From Hyphomonas sp. TMED17 (GTDB lineage Bacteria; Pseudomonadota; Alphaproteobacteria; Caulobacterales; Hyphomonadaceae): a stretch of DNA of 64,000 bases. Location: positions 140,466-204,465 of the forward strand of contig NHBW01000005.1 of NCBI GenBank assembly GCA_002172915.1, written 5' to 3'. Position 1 is the first letter of the stretch. Every line of letters begins with the position of its first letter. Below are positions 10,733 to 19,468 of the stretch, in pieces. The notes below the pieces were generated by a model, which was not told the origin of the DNA, did not search any database, and saw only the letters and a list, made by a program, of their open reading frames with translations. The position numbers and the translations under genes were made by a program.

Positions 10733-11029
10733 TATTATTGTCCTTTTTTTGAGCTATCCGACGACTGATTCCAATTTTCGTACGCTTGGATCTCTTCCGC
10801 GCATTGTTTGTTCATAATTGGGTTAAGCGGCTGACAGAGGCAAGCTTTTGTTCACCAAGATGCGGGTCGGATAGGCCTTGTATTTGTGAAAATTAGTCGG
10901 CCTAATGCTTCATGCAGCAGCTTATCAAAAGCGTAGTACTGGCCCCTAAATAGTCCGTTTGCGCTTGATGTTGACGCTCTACACTTAATCGATAAAGGCC
11001 AAAGCTCAACTCGAAAGGTTCCGGTTAAA

Positions 11030-12076
11030 ATGTTCGATCATGCCTCTTACGACAATCACGAAGACGTCCATCTTTTTCATGATGAGGACAGCGGTTTAAA
11101 GTGCATTATTGCGATCCATTCGACGGCGCTGGGACCATCTGCCGGCGGGACCCGGATGTGGGATTATAAGTCGGGCGCGGACATGTTGACCGATTCCTTA
11201 AGACTGTCGCAGGGGATGAGTTACAAAAACGCAATGGCAGGCATCCCGCATGGCGGCGGCAAGGCTGTTATCTGGGGCAATTCGAAGACTGATAAAACGG
11301 ACGGCCTGTTTGAAGCCTTCGGACGTGCTGTCGAGAGTCTGGCGGGGCGATATTATACAGCTGAGGATGTCGGGATTGATCCCGAAGATATCGAAATAGC
11401 TGCCCGCCAGACCCGTTACGCTGGCGGTCGAATAAAGCAAGATGGTTGCGGTAGTGGTGATCCGTCGCCAGTCACGGCACGCGGCGTATTTCTTGGCCTT
11501 CAGACGGCTGCCGATCTCGCCTTTGGAACACCGGATTTGAATAATCGTACGATTGCAGTTCAGGGTGTTGGGTCGGTTGGAGGCTATCTCTGCCATTATC
11601 TCGCCGAAGCTGGCGCCAAATTGTATATTTGCGACATGGATGAGGACGCGGTTCAGCATATTGCCAAAAACACGGGCGCCGAGATTGTCTCGGTTGATGA
11701 TATTTATGACGTTGATGCCGATATATTTTCACCGAATGCATTAGGGGCTGTGCTTAACCCCGAGACCCTTCCGCGGCTGAAAGTTAAAGTTGTCGCCGGC
11801 GGAGCTAATAATCAGCTGAGTACGTCCGAAATGGGCGCAAAGGTTCGTGATGTGGGCATATTATACGCACCGGACTACGTCATTAATGGTGGTGGTATTA
11901 TTAATGTTGCGGGTGAATTGTCGGGCAAGTATTCGCCAGACTGGGTCGAACAGAAAGTTCAGACAATGGTCGAGACATTGCGTTCGGTGATGGAAGAAAG
12001 CCAGGCCAATCACGAGCCAACTAATCTGGTTGCGGACAGGATTGCCAGAGCCCGTATTGCGGCGGCAAAGCCATAA
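11030..12076 (+). CDS. Glu/Leu/Phe/Val dehydrogenase (leucine dehydrogenase type)
   Basis: NAD-dependent oxidative deaminase of amino acids, most like leucine or branched-chain dehydrogenases. The catalytic and substrate-binding part contains LGPSAGGTRMW, MSYKNAMAGIPHGGGKAV with the two conserved lysines, and AEDVG. The second half is a Rossmann domain with the motif VQGVGSVGGYL. At 348 residues it is the size of leucine dehydrogenase and shorter than glutamate dehydrogenase. AAAGG stands before ATG 11030. It is a single gene with its own 297-nt upstream region. The likely role is catabolism of branched-chain amino acids; the exact substrate cannot be fixed from sequence. Confidence 0.9.
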   Translation: MFDHASYDNHEDVHLFHDEDSGLKCIIAIHSTALGPSAGGTRMWDYKSGADMLTDSLRLSQGMSYKNAMAGIPHGGGKAVIWGNSKTDKTDGLFEAFGRAVESLAGRYYTAEDVGIDPEDIEIAARQTRYAGGRIKQDGCGSGDPSPVTARGVFLGLQTAADLAFGTPDLNNRTIAVQGVGSVGGYLCHYLAEAGAKLYICDMDEDAVQHIAKNTGAEIVSVDDIYDVDADIFSPNALGAVLNPETLPRLKVKVVAGGANNQLSTSEMGAKVRDVGILYAPDYVINGGGIINVAGELSGKYSPDWVEQKVQTMVETLRSVMEESQANHEPTNLVADRIARARIAAAKP

Positions 12077-12116
12077 CCACTTATTGTTCTAACTATCGCA
12101 TACTCTCGTGTCTGGC

Positions 12117-13265
12117 TTAGCGCTCTATTTCCGCGAAGGCTTGCGCCAGGTCGGCTGTCAGGTCGTCAATATCTTCGAGACCGGCGTGAATTCGTAACAA
12201 TGGACCGGTGCGGTCATGAATCGGGTCTTTAGACAGCCGGTTGAGTTGGTCGCAGCACGGGATGAGCAAGCTTTCGAAGCCGCCCCATGAGAATCCCATT
12301 TTGAATAGCGTCATGCTCTCCAGAAAGCGGTCGAGCTGAGTATCCTCTATTGGCGCCATGATGGCACCGAACAAGCCGCACGCGCCGCTAAAATCTCGCT
12401 GCCATAAATGATGGTCTGGATGATCTGCGCGGCCAGGATGTAAGACCCGGTCGATTTCCGGCCGGTTTGCCAGCCATTCAGCAAGCGCATATCCGTTTGC
12501 CTCGTGCTGACGAAGCCGGACATGCAGTGTTCGCAGGCCGCGCAGGGCGGTATAGGCATCATCGGGTGAAAGGCTAAAGCCCCAATCCTGCTTACATCGT
12601 TCGATCTGGTTCGCGATTTTGGTTGAGCGTGTCATTACAGCTCCGGCCATTGTATCGGCGTGGCCGACCACATATTTGGTGAGCGCCTGGACAACAACAT
12701 CGACGCCCAGCTCAAGCGGACGATGAAAGACACCAGCCCCCCATGTGTTATCGAACACCGTTATGATATTGTGGGCTCTGGCAACCTTGACAATTGCTTG
12801 TAAGTCAACCAATTCGAAAGTGAGTGAGCCGGGTGACTCAAGGATGATCAAGCGTGTTTCAGGCTGGATCAGCGTTTCGATTTGCTGCCCGATCCGTGCT
12901 GAAAATCGGGTGGATGTCACGCCCATGGAGCGCAGCCGGCGCTGGCAAAAGCGGCGATTTGGTCCGTAAAGGCAGTCGGCGTACAGGACATGATCACCCG
13001 CTTTGACAAGCGCTGCACTAGCGAGTGCACAGGCCTGTAAACCATTTGAGGTGAGGAATGCGTAATCGGCGGATTCGAGGTCACACATAGCTGCTTCTAG
13101 CTCGCGATGCACTGACAGCCCCATTCGGCCGTATACGGTTGATTTTCCTTGGAGTGTTTCGCGCGTCGATATCAGCAGGGTTGAGGCGCGCTCAATTGGC
13201 GGGTTAACAGTATTGAACCGGTGGCGGTCGCCATGGCGATGGATGAGTTTTGTTTTATCTTTCAT
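12117..13265 (-). CDS. metC: Cystathionine beta-lyase (PLP-dependent)
   Basis: Cys/Met metabolism PLP enzyme that splits cystathionine to homocysteine, pyruvate and ammonia. The PLP lysine sits in VVQALTKYVVGHAD, with the preceding FDNTWGAGVF cofactor contact and YGRMGLSVHRELE near the N-terminus. The length of 382 residues is typical. It is the last gene of a three-gene operon cysK-sseA-metC; its ATG overlaps the sseA stop by 4 nt. Related gamma-lyases and gamma-synthases share the fold, so the reaction is assigned by overall resemblance and by the sulfur context. Confidence 0.88.
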   Translation of the reverse strand: MKDKTKLIHRHGDRHRFNTVNPPIERASTLLISTRETLQGKSTVYGRMGLSVHRELEAAMCDLESADYAFLTSNGLQACALASAALVKAGDHVLYADCLYGPNRRFCQRRLRSMGVTSTRFSARIGQQIETLIQPETRLIILESPGSLTFELVDLQAIVKVARAHNIITVFDNTWGAGVFHRPLELGVDVVVQALTKYVVGHADTMAGAVMTRSTKIANQIERCKQDWGFSLSPDDAYTALRGLRTLHVRLRQHEANGYALAEWLANRPEIDRVLHPGRADHPDHHLWQRDFSGACGLFGAIMAPIEDTQLDRFLESMTLFKMGFSWGGFESLLIPCCDQLNRLSKDPIHDRTGPLLRIHAGLEDIDDLTADLAQAFAEIER

Positions 13266-14101
13266 GTTCGTTCAATCCTGGCGTCCGGATCGGCCGCCCA
13301 TTCGCTCCATGAGCCATCGTAAATTGCGGTATTGTCATCGCCCAGAACGGCTCTTGCGAGGGCAATGATTGCGGCTGACACGCCGGACCCGCACGTCGCA
13401 ATAGCGGGTTCGCCGGCATAATCGCCGAGAATGGCGTGAAGTGTGTCGGGAGATTCCAGCTTGCCGTCGGGCTGGATCAAATCTGATGCCGGAATATTCT
13501 GGCTGCCGGGTATATGTCCGGAACGCAAACCGGCGCGGGGTTCCGGTGCACGCCCTTCGAAGCGGCCGCTGGGGCGGGCGTCGAGAATGATGGTTTTCTT
13601 ATCAATCGCAACGCGCATTTGATCTTTTGTTTTTATAAGGTCGGAACGCATACGAGCGGTATAGTGGCGCTCAACCATTACAGGCGGCAGATTGTCGGTT
13701 GTGCCACCGGCATCCAGCCAGGCCCGAAGCCCACCATCCAGCACTGATACGTCACGATGGCCCATCGCTCTGAACATCCACCAGACGCGGGCGGCAGCAA
13801 AGAAATCATTATTGTCGTAAACTACGATATGATGAACGTCACCCAGTCCAAGCTTTCTGACTTTTGACGAAAACCTTGTCGCGTTCGGAAGCATGTGGCT
13901 AAGGCTTGTATCAGGATCGGTGATATCGTCGATATCAAAGAAAACAGCGCCCGGAATATGAGCTTTCTGATAGCCCATTTCTCCCGTGCGTCCGGTTTCG
14001 AGGAATGGCGGGATCCAAGTCGCATCGACGACCCGCACATCCGGAGCCGATATTTTGGCCTGTAGCCATTCGGCCGAAACAAGCGGGTGAGGCGGGAGCA
14101 T
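13262..14101 (-). CDS. sseA: 3-mercaptopyruvate/thiosulfate sulfurtransferase
   Basis: Tandem rhodanese protein that moves sulfane sulfur from 3-mercaptopyruvate (or thiosulfate) to an acceptor. Two rhodanese domains follow each other; the second holds the catalytic cysteine in ATCGSGVSAA, the CGSGV loop being typical of mercaptopyruvate sulfurtransferases. I chose the ATG at 14101 because the protein then opens with MLPPHPLVSAEWLQ as in homologues; an ATG at 14119, overlapping cysK, is also possible. It lies between cysK and metC in a sulfur amino-acid operon, overlapping metC by 4 nt. Confidence 0.9.
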   Translation of the reverse strand: MLPPHPLVSAEWLQAKISAPDVRVVDATWIPPFLETGRTGEMGYQKAHIPGAVFFDIDDITDPDTSLSHMLPNATRFSSKVRKLGLGDVHHIVVYDNNDFFAAARVWWMFRAMGHRDVSVLDGGLRAWLDAGGTTDNLPPVMVERHYTARMRSDLIKTKDQMRVAIDKKTIILDARPSGRFEGRAPEPRAGLRSGHIPGSQNIPASDLIQPDGKLESPDTLHAILGDYAGEPAIATCGSGVSAAIIALARAVLGDDNTAIYDGSWSEWAADPDARIERT

Positions 14102-14103
14102 AA

Positions 14104-15111
14104 TTACGGGTCCATCCATGACGGCACTGGAAGCCCCTTGGACTGTAGGAATTCGGGATTGAATAATTTGTCCTGATAGCGGTTACCATAATCGCAGAGG
14201 ATCGTTACAATTGTGTGTCCGGGGCCCAGGGTCTTGGCCAGTCGCCGCGCGCCGGCCAGATTGATGCCTGCCGAGCCGCCGAGGCAAAGTCCCTCGTGCT
14301 GGACGGTATCGAATATGATATTCAGAGCCTCGGAATCATCGATCCTGTAGGCGTGATCAACGGTTAGATCTTCGAGATTGGCCGTGATCCGGCCTTGGCC
14401 GATTCCTTCTGTTATTGACGTGCCTTCAGATTTGAGGGTGCCATTTTTATAGTATTCATACAGGGCTGCACCGCCAGGATCGGCGATCCCGATTGTCACC
14501 CGCCCGTCGTTTTTCTCGCGCAAGGCAGCGGCAACACCTGCAAGTGTACCGCCAGAGCCGACAGCGCAGATAAAACCATCGATTTGCCCTTCGGTCTGGT
14601 CCCAGATCTCCATGCCGGTTGTTTCGTAATGGGCTTGCCGGTTAGCGACATTGTCGAATTGATTGGCCCATATTGCCCCGTTTGGTTCGGTCGCATTCAG
14701 CTCTTCGGCGAGACGACCTGAATAGCGCGCATAGTGATTGGGATTGGCGTAAGGAACCGCGTCGACTTCTATCAGTTTCGCGCCAAGGTTGCGAACGGCA
14801 TCCTTTTTTTCCTTTGATTGCGTGCGTGGCATGACGATAACGACTTTGTAGCCCAAAGCTGCCCCGACCATGGCCAGACCAATGCCGGTATTGCCGGCAG
14901 TACCTTCAACAATCGTTCCACCTGGTTTTAGCGTCCCGCGCGCCTCTGCATCTCTGACGATTTTCAGAGCCGGCCGGTCTTTGACTGATTGTCCCGGATT
15001 TAGAAATTCGGCTTTACCTAAAATCTCGCACCCGGTTTCATCTGATAGGCGGTTTAAACGGAGCAAAGGCGTGTTTCCGATCAGGTCAAGGACGGAATGT
15101 TTTATCGACAT
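14104..15111 (-). CDS. cysK: Cysteine synthase A
   Basis: PLP enzyme making cysteine from O-acetylserine and sulfide. The PLP lysine is in NPGQSVKDRPAL and the phosphate loop in EGTAGNTGIG. The ATG at 15111 (protein starting MSIKHSVLDLIGNTPLLRL) matches family N-termini; an in-frame TTG 57 nt upstream is less likely. At 335 residues it is a little longer than E. coli CysK, as common in this subgroup. It leads the operon cysK-sseA-metC. A perfect 15-nt palindrome (15156-15170) lies 45 nt upstream and may be its operator. Confidence 0.93.
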   Translation of the reverse strand: MSIKHSVLDLIGNTPLLRLNRLSDETGCEILGKAEFLNPGQSVKDRPALKIVRDAEARGTLKPGGTIVEGTAGNTGIGLAMVGAALGYKVVIVMPRTQSKEKKDAVRNLGAKLIEVDAVPYANPNHYARYSGRLAEELNATEPNGAIWANQFDNVANRQAHYETTGMEIWDQTEGQIDGFICAVGSGGTLAGVAAALREKNDGRVTIGIADPGGAALYEYYKNGTLKSEGTSITEGIGQGRITANLEDLTVDHAYRIDDSEALNIIFDTVQHEGLCLGGSAGINLAGARRLAKTLGPGHTIVTILCDYGNRYQDKLFNPEFLQSKGLPVPSWMDP

Positions 15112-15155
15112 AGGGAACTTTCTAATAAGGATCGTATTATGAAATCCAGGTTTGA

Positions 15156-15170
15156 GCTTGGTTACCAAGC
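15156..15170. promoter_or_regulatory. Palindrome upstream of cysK, candidate operator
   Basis: GCTTGGT-T-ACCAAGC is a perfect inverted repeat with 7-nt arms around one central base. It lies 45-59 nt before the cysK ATG, just upstream of a possible -10 (CATAAT on the minus strand). Position and symmetry suit a dimeric repressor or activator of the sulfur operon; the regulator is unknown. Confidence 0.4.
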
Positions 15171-15397
15171 CAGTTTAGGTCTGGATAACGCCTCTTCGAC
15201 AGGATGTCTTGAATAAGTCTTATCCGTTTTGCTAAATTCCGAAAAGGTATCCGTCTTAATTCCGATGAATGTTTATTGGCGGGTGCCGGATGACTTGCTT
15301 TGTCACAGCGGGTTGAAGGCCGGCTTCACAGCCATACATCGTTATCATAAAATCCTTTTTGTCTGACCTAGATGGTCAAAGCAGTTGGAACCAGAAT

Positions 15398-16087
15398 ATG
15401 CCTTTTATGCGTTTGCTGTTGCTTGTTTCGATGTCTTTTTTGATGCCGCTAAAGATACAGGCCGACACGGAAGCGAAACCTGTTATTATGCCGACGCCGT
15501 GGTCGGTTGCCGATGGGGCGACGATCAATTTTGATGTTCTACGCGGTGGCTCGCCTTTTGGCTCGCATAAGTTGAATTTCAGCAGTGACGGTGCCGGCGG
15601 TGTAACTGTTACTACTGACGTTGATCTTAAAGTTAAGATCGGTCCGATTACCGCTTACCGCTACGAGCTTGATAGTATTGAGCAATGGTCGGACGGACGC
15701 CTTGTTGCGCTGAATTCCCGAACAAATTCAAATGGTAAGAAAAAGCGTGTTGACGTCCGGCGCGTCGGCTCCGGTCTTGATGTTGATGCGACCGGGTTTG
15801 AGGGCATTGTCGATGCCGCGATGATTCCGTCGAGTCACTGGAATCTGCTGCAAATGTATGGCGACCAGATGCTGTCGACCGAGACTGGGGAAGTGCTTGA
15901 TATCAATGTCGAGCAGCTCGGACGTGAAATTGTCGTTGTGGGTGGAGCCGCGCTTGAAGCGACCCGTTACCGATTAAGTTCCGAGCTTGCCGTCGACCTC
16001 TGGTATGATGACCAGTCGCGTTGGGTGAAAATGTTGTTTGAAGCCCGCGGTCAGTCGATTGAGTATATTTTGAACGAATTATACTAA
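15398..16087 (+). CDS. Exported DUF6134 family protein
   Basis: A periplasmic or surface protein of unknown function. From ATG 15398 the N-terminus MPFMRLLLLVSMSFLMPL is a signal peptide, probably cleaved after QADTEA or nearby. The mature part is beta-rich, with alternating strands such as GATINFDVLRGGSPFGSHKL and YELDSIEQWSDGRL, and I assign it to DUF6134 from memory of that pattern. GGAA precedes the ATG; the frame is open further to a TTG but the signal peptide starts here. Its stop overlaps the stop of the convergent cfa gene by 4 nt. Relatives are often found near cfa/DUF1365 clusters, so a role in lipid or stress metabolism is possible, though unproven. Confidence 0.75.
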   Translation: MPFMRLLLLVSMSFLMPLKIQADTEAKPVIMPTPWSVADGATINFDVLRGGSPFGSHKLNFSSDGAGGVTVTTDVDLKVKIGPITAYRYELDSIEQWSDGRLVALNSRTNSNGKKKRVDVRRVGSGLDVDATGFEGIVDAAMIPSSHWNLLQMYGDQMLSTETGEVLDINVEQLGREIVVVGGAALEATRYRLSSELAVDLWYDDQSRWVKMLFEARGQSIEYILNELY

Positions 16088-17343
16088 GCCCGCGATAGCT
16101 TGAAATGCCCGACATCAATCCGGCCATTATCAAAACCGGCCTCACAATAGCTGAGATAGAACCGCCACATCCGTCTGAAGCGTTCATCGAAGCCCATTTT
16201 TATGATTGATGGCCAGTGGCGTTCGAATTCTGCGGCCCAAGTTCGCAGGGTACGTGCATAGTCTTTGCGGAAATAGTGAACATCATCGAGCTTTAAACCG
16301 GCGCGATCGACTTGCGCGATAAGCGCCTTTTCACTTGGCAACATGCCACCGGGAAAAATATAGTGCTGAATGAAATCGGCGCGCTTTCGGTAACTTTCGA
16401 ACAGATCGTCATTGATTGTGATGATTTGTAGCGCGGCTGTCGCGTCGTCCTTCAGGCTTTCTTGGACTTTGGAAAAATAACTTGGCCAGTATTTCTCGCC
16501 CACAGCCTCAAACATTTCGATGGACGCGACGCCATCATATTTGCCGGCATGATCGCGATAGTCTTCAAGGCGGATCTCAACCAGCTCATTCAGTCCTTCG
16601 CGCTGCATCCTTGCAAGCGCATATTCTCTCTGGGACGGGGAGATTGTCAGGCAGGTCACTTTTGCGCCATGCGTCTTTGCAGCGTATTCTGCAAAGCCGC
16701 CCCAGCCGCAGCCGATTTCCAGAACGCTTTTGCCGGGTGACAGGCCAATTTCTGCTGAGATACGCTCGTATTTATTATGCTGCGCGGCTGTCAGATCCAT
16801 ATCCGGGGCTTCGAATAGCGCCGATGAATACGTCATCGATTTGTCGAGCCAGGATTCGTAGAAATCATTTCCAAGATCGTAATGCGCCTCGATGTTGCGC
16901 TTGGAACCTGATTTGCTGTTCCGGTTAAATACATGCCGCAACATGTTCGTTATGCGAACGATCAGACTGCCAATTGCCAACTTGCCCGTTGATTCAAAGT
17001 TTTCGGAAAAGAATGTCAGAACCGCCGTTAGATCCGGTGTTGACCAGTCGCCATCCATATAACTTTCGGCAAATCCGATATCACCACCGGCAATTGACCG
17101 TTTTGCAAAGCGATAATCGTGAATATCGACGATTGCGTCCGCCCCGGGCGTATCATTGTCAAACACAATACGAGTCCGGTCCGGCAGGGTAAATGTGATG
17201 CGCCCGTGCTTTGTATTGAGGAGCATCATTGCCGCGACACGGAAGCTGGATGGCATTCCGCGGAGCTTGCTGATCGTGGCCCGGGACGCCTTAATGCTGT
17301 CGGCTACAGGCTGATCGACACTCGGATTGGCTGCGTTTGTCAC
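16084..17343 (-). CDS. cfa: Cyclopropane-fatty-acyl-phospholipid synthase family protein
   Basis: Class I SAM-dependent methyltransferase acting on double bonds of membrane phospholipid acyl chains. The SAM site is VLEIGCGWGGFAEYAA, with the family motif HYDLGNDFYESWLD just before it and FIQHYIFPGGMLPS after it. The 419 residues include an N-terminal lipid-binding domain of about 100 residues. It is the last gene of phr-FAD oxidoreductase-DUF1365-cfa, overlapping the DUF1365 gene by 4 nt. In Rhodobacter the equivalent cluster belongs to the singlet-oxygen response and includes enzymes for modified (furan or cyclopropane) fatty acids, so the product here may not be plain cyclopropane. Confidence 0.92.
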   Translation of the reverse strand: MTNAANPSVDQPVADSIKASRATISKLRGMPSSFRVAAMMLLNTKHGRITFTLPDRTRIVFDNDTPGADAIVDIHDYRFAKRSIAGGDIGFAESYMDGDWSTPDLTAVLTFFSENFESTGKLAIGSLIVRITNMLRHVFNRNSKSGSKRNIEAHYDLGNDFYESWLDKSMTYSSALFEAPDMDLTAAQHNKYERISAEIGLSPGKSVLEIGCGWGGFAEYAAKTHGAKVTCLTISPSQREYALARMQREGLNELVEIRLEDYRDHAGKYDGVASIEMFEAVGEKYWPSYFSKVQESLKDDATAALQIITINDDLFESYRKRADFIQHYIFPGGMLPSEKALIAQVDRAGLKLDDVHYFRKDYARTLRTWAAEFERHWPSIIKMGFDERFRRMWRFYLSYCEAGFDNGRIDVGHFKLSRA

Positions 17344-18149
17344 GAGTTTGACTCCCTGTTTAAGCGGTTTCGAACATTAGTGGCCATCGTCAATTCCTTT
17401 TCGGGAAGCTCCGGTCTCGAAAAGTACTTTGCCCCCTTAAGCCACAATTTTAAAGCCTGCCAATGTATAGCAATCGAGACGAATATACTTGAAAGAGGTT
17501 TCGTTACGGCAACCCATAATAAATTCCGGCTTGATACCGGCCATGCTCTGGTTTGAATGGTCGCGACGTGCGTCACCTGATCCGCATGGGTTGTTTTAAT
17601 AACTAATTGCAACTTCCGCGCATCGGCTTTTAAGGTGAAATTGTAGGTTCCGGTAATGTCGAAGAATGGCGAGACATGAAACGATTTGTCTGCAGCGTGT
17701 GCGTGTGCAGCTTCGTCTCTGGTTTTGGCGATGTATAAATGGGTTTCGCCAAAAGTATTGTGGACTTCATAGAGAACGCCGCGAAGTCTGCCGTCTGGAT
17801 CGTATCCTAGCCACAGTGAAATCGGGGCGAATTTATACATTGCATGGCGCGGAAAACTAATGAGCCGGATCGCTCCGCCTCGCAGATCGATAGTGGCTTG
17901 ATCGAACATTTTTTCCGCCCAGGGGCGTAAGGGAGATGTTGTTCGCGGCCCATGATCATTGCGATTAAATGAAAAGAGGTTGGACTTTTCAACACTGAAA
18001 AGAGCGCAATGCTGGTCGGCCTCGTCGAGCCGGTCAATGTCGATATCAATTAGCGTTAAGCCATACTGGAACCGGTGGTTGAAAGGACGGGACCGCTGGT
18101 GGGCGGTGTGGCCGCGTAACAGCCTGATAGGAGGTTCAATCGCGATCAA
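17340..18149 (-). CDS. DUF1365 family protein
   Basis: Member of DUF1365, a family almost always found between an FAD-dependent oxidoreductase and a cyclopropane synthase. Visible signatures are the N-terminal LLRGHTAHQRSRPFNHRFQY and the middle VLYEVHNTFGETHLYI. At 269 residues it is full length, with no signal peptide. The biochemical activity is not established to my knowledge; context ties it to modification of unsaturated fatty acids. It starts 2 nt after the FAD oxidoreductase stop and overlaps cfa by 4 nt, so it is part of a tightly coupled operon. Confidence 0.88.
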   Translation of the reverse strand: MIAIEPPIRLLRGHTAHQRSRPFNHRFQYGLTLIDIDIDRLDEADQHCALFSVEKSNLFSFNRNDHGPRTTSPLRPWAEKMFDQATIDLRGGAIRLISFPRHAMYKFAPISLWLGYDPDGRLRGVLYEVHNTFGETHLYIAKTRDEAAHAHAADKSFHVSPFFDITGTYNFTLKADARKLQLVIKTTHADQVTHVATIQTRAWPVSSRNLLWVAVTKPLSSIFVSIAIHWQALKLWLKGAKYFSRPELPEKELTMATNVRNRLNRESNS

Positions 18150-18151
18150 CG

Positions 18152-19468
18152 TCAGACCACATCTGCCGTCGTTTGCAGATTTTGCGGCGCTGTCTGAATG
18201 TCCGAGACGCGTTCAGCACCGACACTGTCCCACGGCACCTGACCGCCAAGTGACAGCGCGCAGGATAGACCGGCTTTCAGCCCGTCCTCGTGAAAGCCGC
18301 TGCCCATCCATGCTCCGGCAAGCCAGATATGTTGGGTTCCCTGCTGGGCTTTTAATGCCCTGACAGCAGCGTCAGCTGCGGTGTCGAATTGCGGGTGTGA
18401 TTTTTGCATATGGGCGAAGGTAAGCTCTGCCTTTGGCGGGTCAACCGGGTTCAGAGTTACAAATAAGGGTTTATGCCGGGGCAGGTTTTGCAACTTATTC
18501 ATCCAGTAAGTGAGACATATTTCCGGAGAATCCTGTTTAATGACGTTCCAGCTCGCCCATGCCGTTTTTCGCTTTGGCATTAGGCTCGGGTCACGATGCA
18601 GATAGATTTCATTCGATCGATAACGGACCGATGACAGCAAAAAGCGCTTGTCTTCATAGCTTTCGGAAAGCAATTTTTTGGATACGTCGGAATGGGTTGC
18701 CAGAATGACATCATCATAGACGGCTGTTTGGCCATCATTTGTGGTGACCATGACGCGGTCCCCGAACGGCTCCACCGTAACCACTTCAGTCGATAGAAGC
18801 AGCCGGTCACCGAGCCGCTCGGCCATTTTCTGAACATAGGCTCTGGATCCGTCCGACACGGTTCGCCATTGCGGGCGTTCACGGTGCATCAGACGATGGT
18901 TTTCAAAGAAACGGAAAAAGCTCAGGGCAGGATAATTGAGCATTTCGGCCTCGGGTGTAGACCAAATCGCGCCGCCCATTGGCAGAATATAATTATCCAG
19001 AAAGTCCGGCTTGAAATCGTGCTTGTCGAGCCAGTTCCCAAGTGAGATATCACCGATGCGATCCGCCTCTAGTTCGGTGCGAGCAAGATCATTAAAGCGA
19101 AGGATCGTCATCCAGAATTTGTGGAAGCGGGGTCGCAACAGATTTCGTCGATAGGCGAACATTCCGCGCGCGGTCGAGGCCCATTCGAAACCTTTCGGGT
19201 TTGAAACCGCGAAGCTCATATCGCTGTCTTTGGTCGCGACATCGAGATTTTTAAAAAAATTGATCAGATTGGGATAATTATGGGCGTTATAAACAATAAA
19301 GCCGACATCGACCGATATTGGTGTTCCATCATAGTCAACATCCATCGTATGAGCATGTCCGCCGGGCCTGTCATTCGCCTCATAGACGGTCAGCTCAGCT
19401 TTCCCTTCCAAAGCAAAAGCGGCTCCAAGACCGGAAATGCCCGATCCGATAATGGCTATACGTTTCAT
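18152..19468 (-). CDS. FAD-dependent amine-oxidase-like oxidoreductase
   Basis: Flavoprotein of the NAD(P)/FAD amine oxidase type. The dinucleotide motif IAIIGSGISGLGAAFAL is at residues 4-20, followed by YEANDRPGGHAHT; the C-terminal FAD contact is IWLAGAWMGSGFHEDGLKAG. The 438 residues fit the relatives encoded beside DUF1365 and cfa, which are thought to act as desaturases or saturases on modified acyl chains. It overlaps the photolyase gene upstream by 4 nt. Its substrate is inferred only from cluster membership. Confidence 0.88.
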   Translation of the reverse strand: MKRIAIIGSGISGLGAAFALEGKAELTVYEANDRPGGHAHTMDVDYDGTPISVDVGFIVYNAHNYPNLINFFKNLDVATKDSDMSFAVSNPKGFEWASTARGMFAYRRNLLRPRFHKFWMTILRFNDLARTELEADRIGDISLGNWLDKHDFKPDFLDNYILPMGGAIWSTPEAEMLNYPALSFFRFFENHRLMHRERPQWRTVSDGSRAYVQKMAERLGDRLLLSTEVVTVEPFGDRVMVTTNDGQTAVYDDVILATHSDVSKKLLSESYEDKRFLLSSVRYRSNEIYLHRDPSLMPKRKTAWASWNVIKQDSPEICLTYWMNKLQNLPRHKPLFVTLNPVDPPKAELTFAHMQKSHPQFDTAADAAVRALKAQQGTQHIWLAGAWMGSGFHEDGLKAGLSCALSLGGQVPWDSVGAERVSDIQTAPQNLQTTADVV

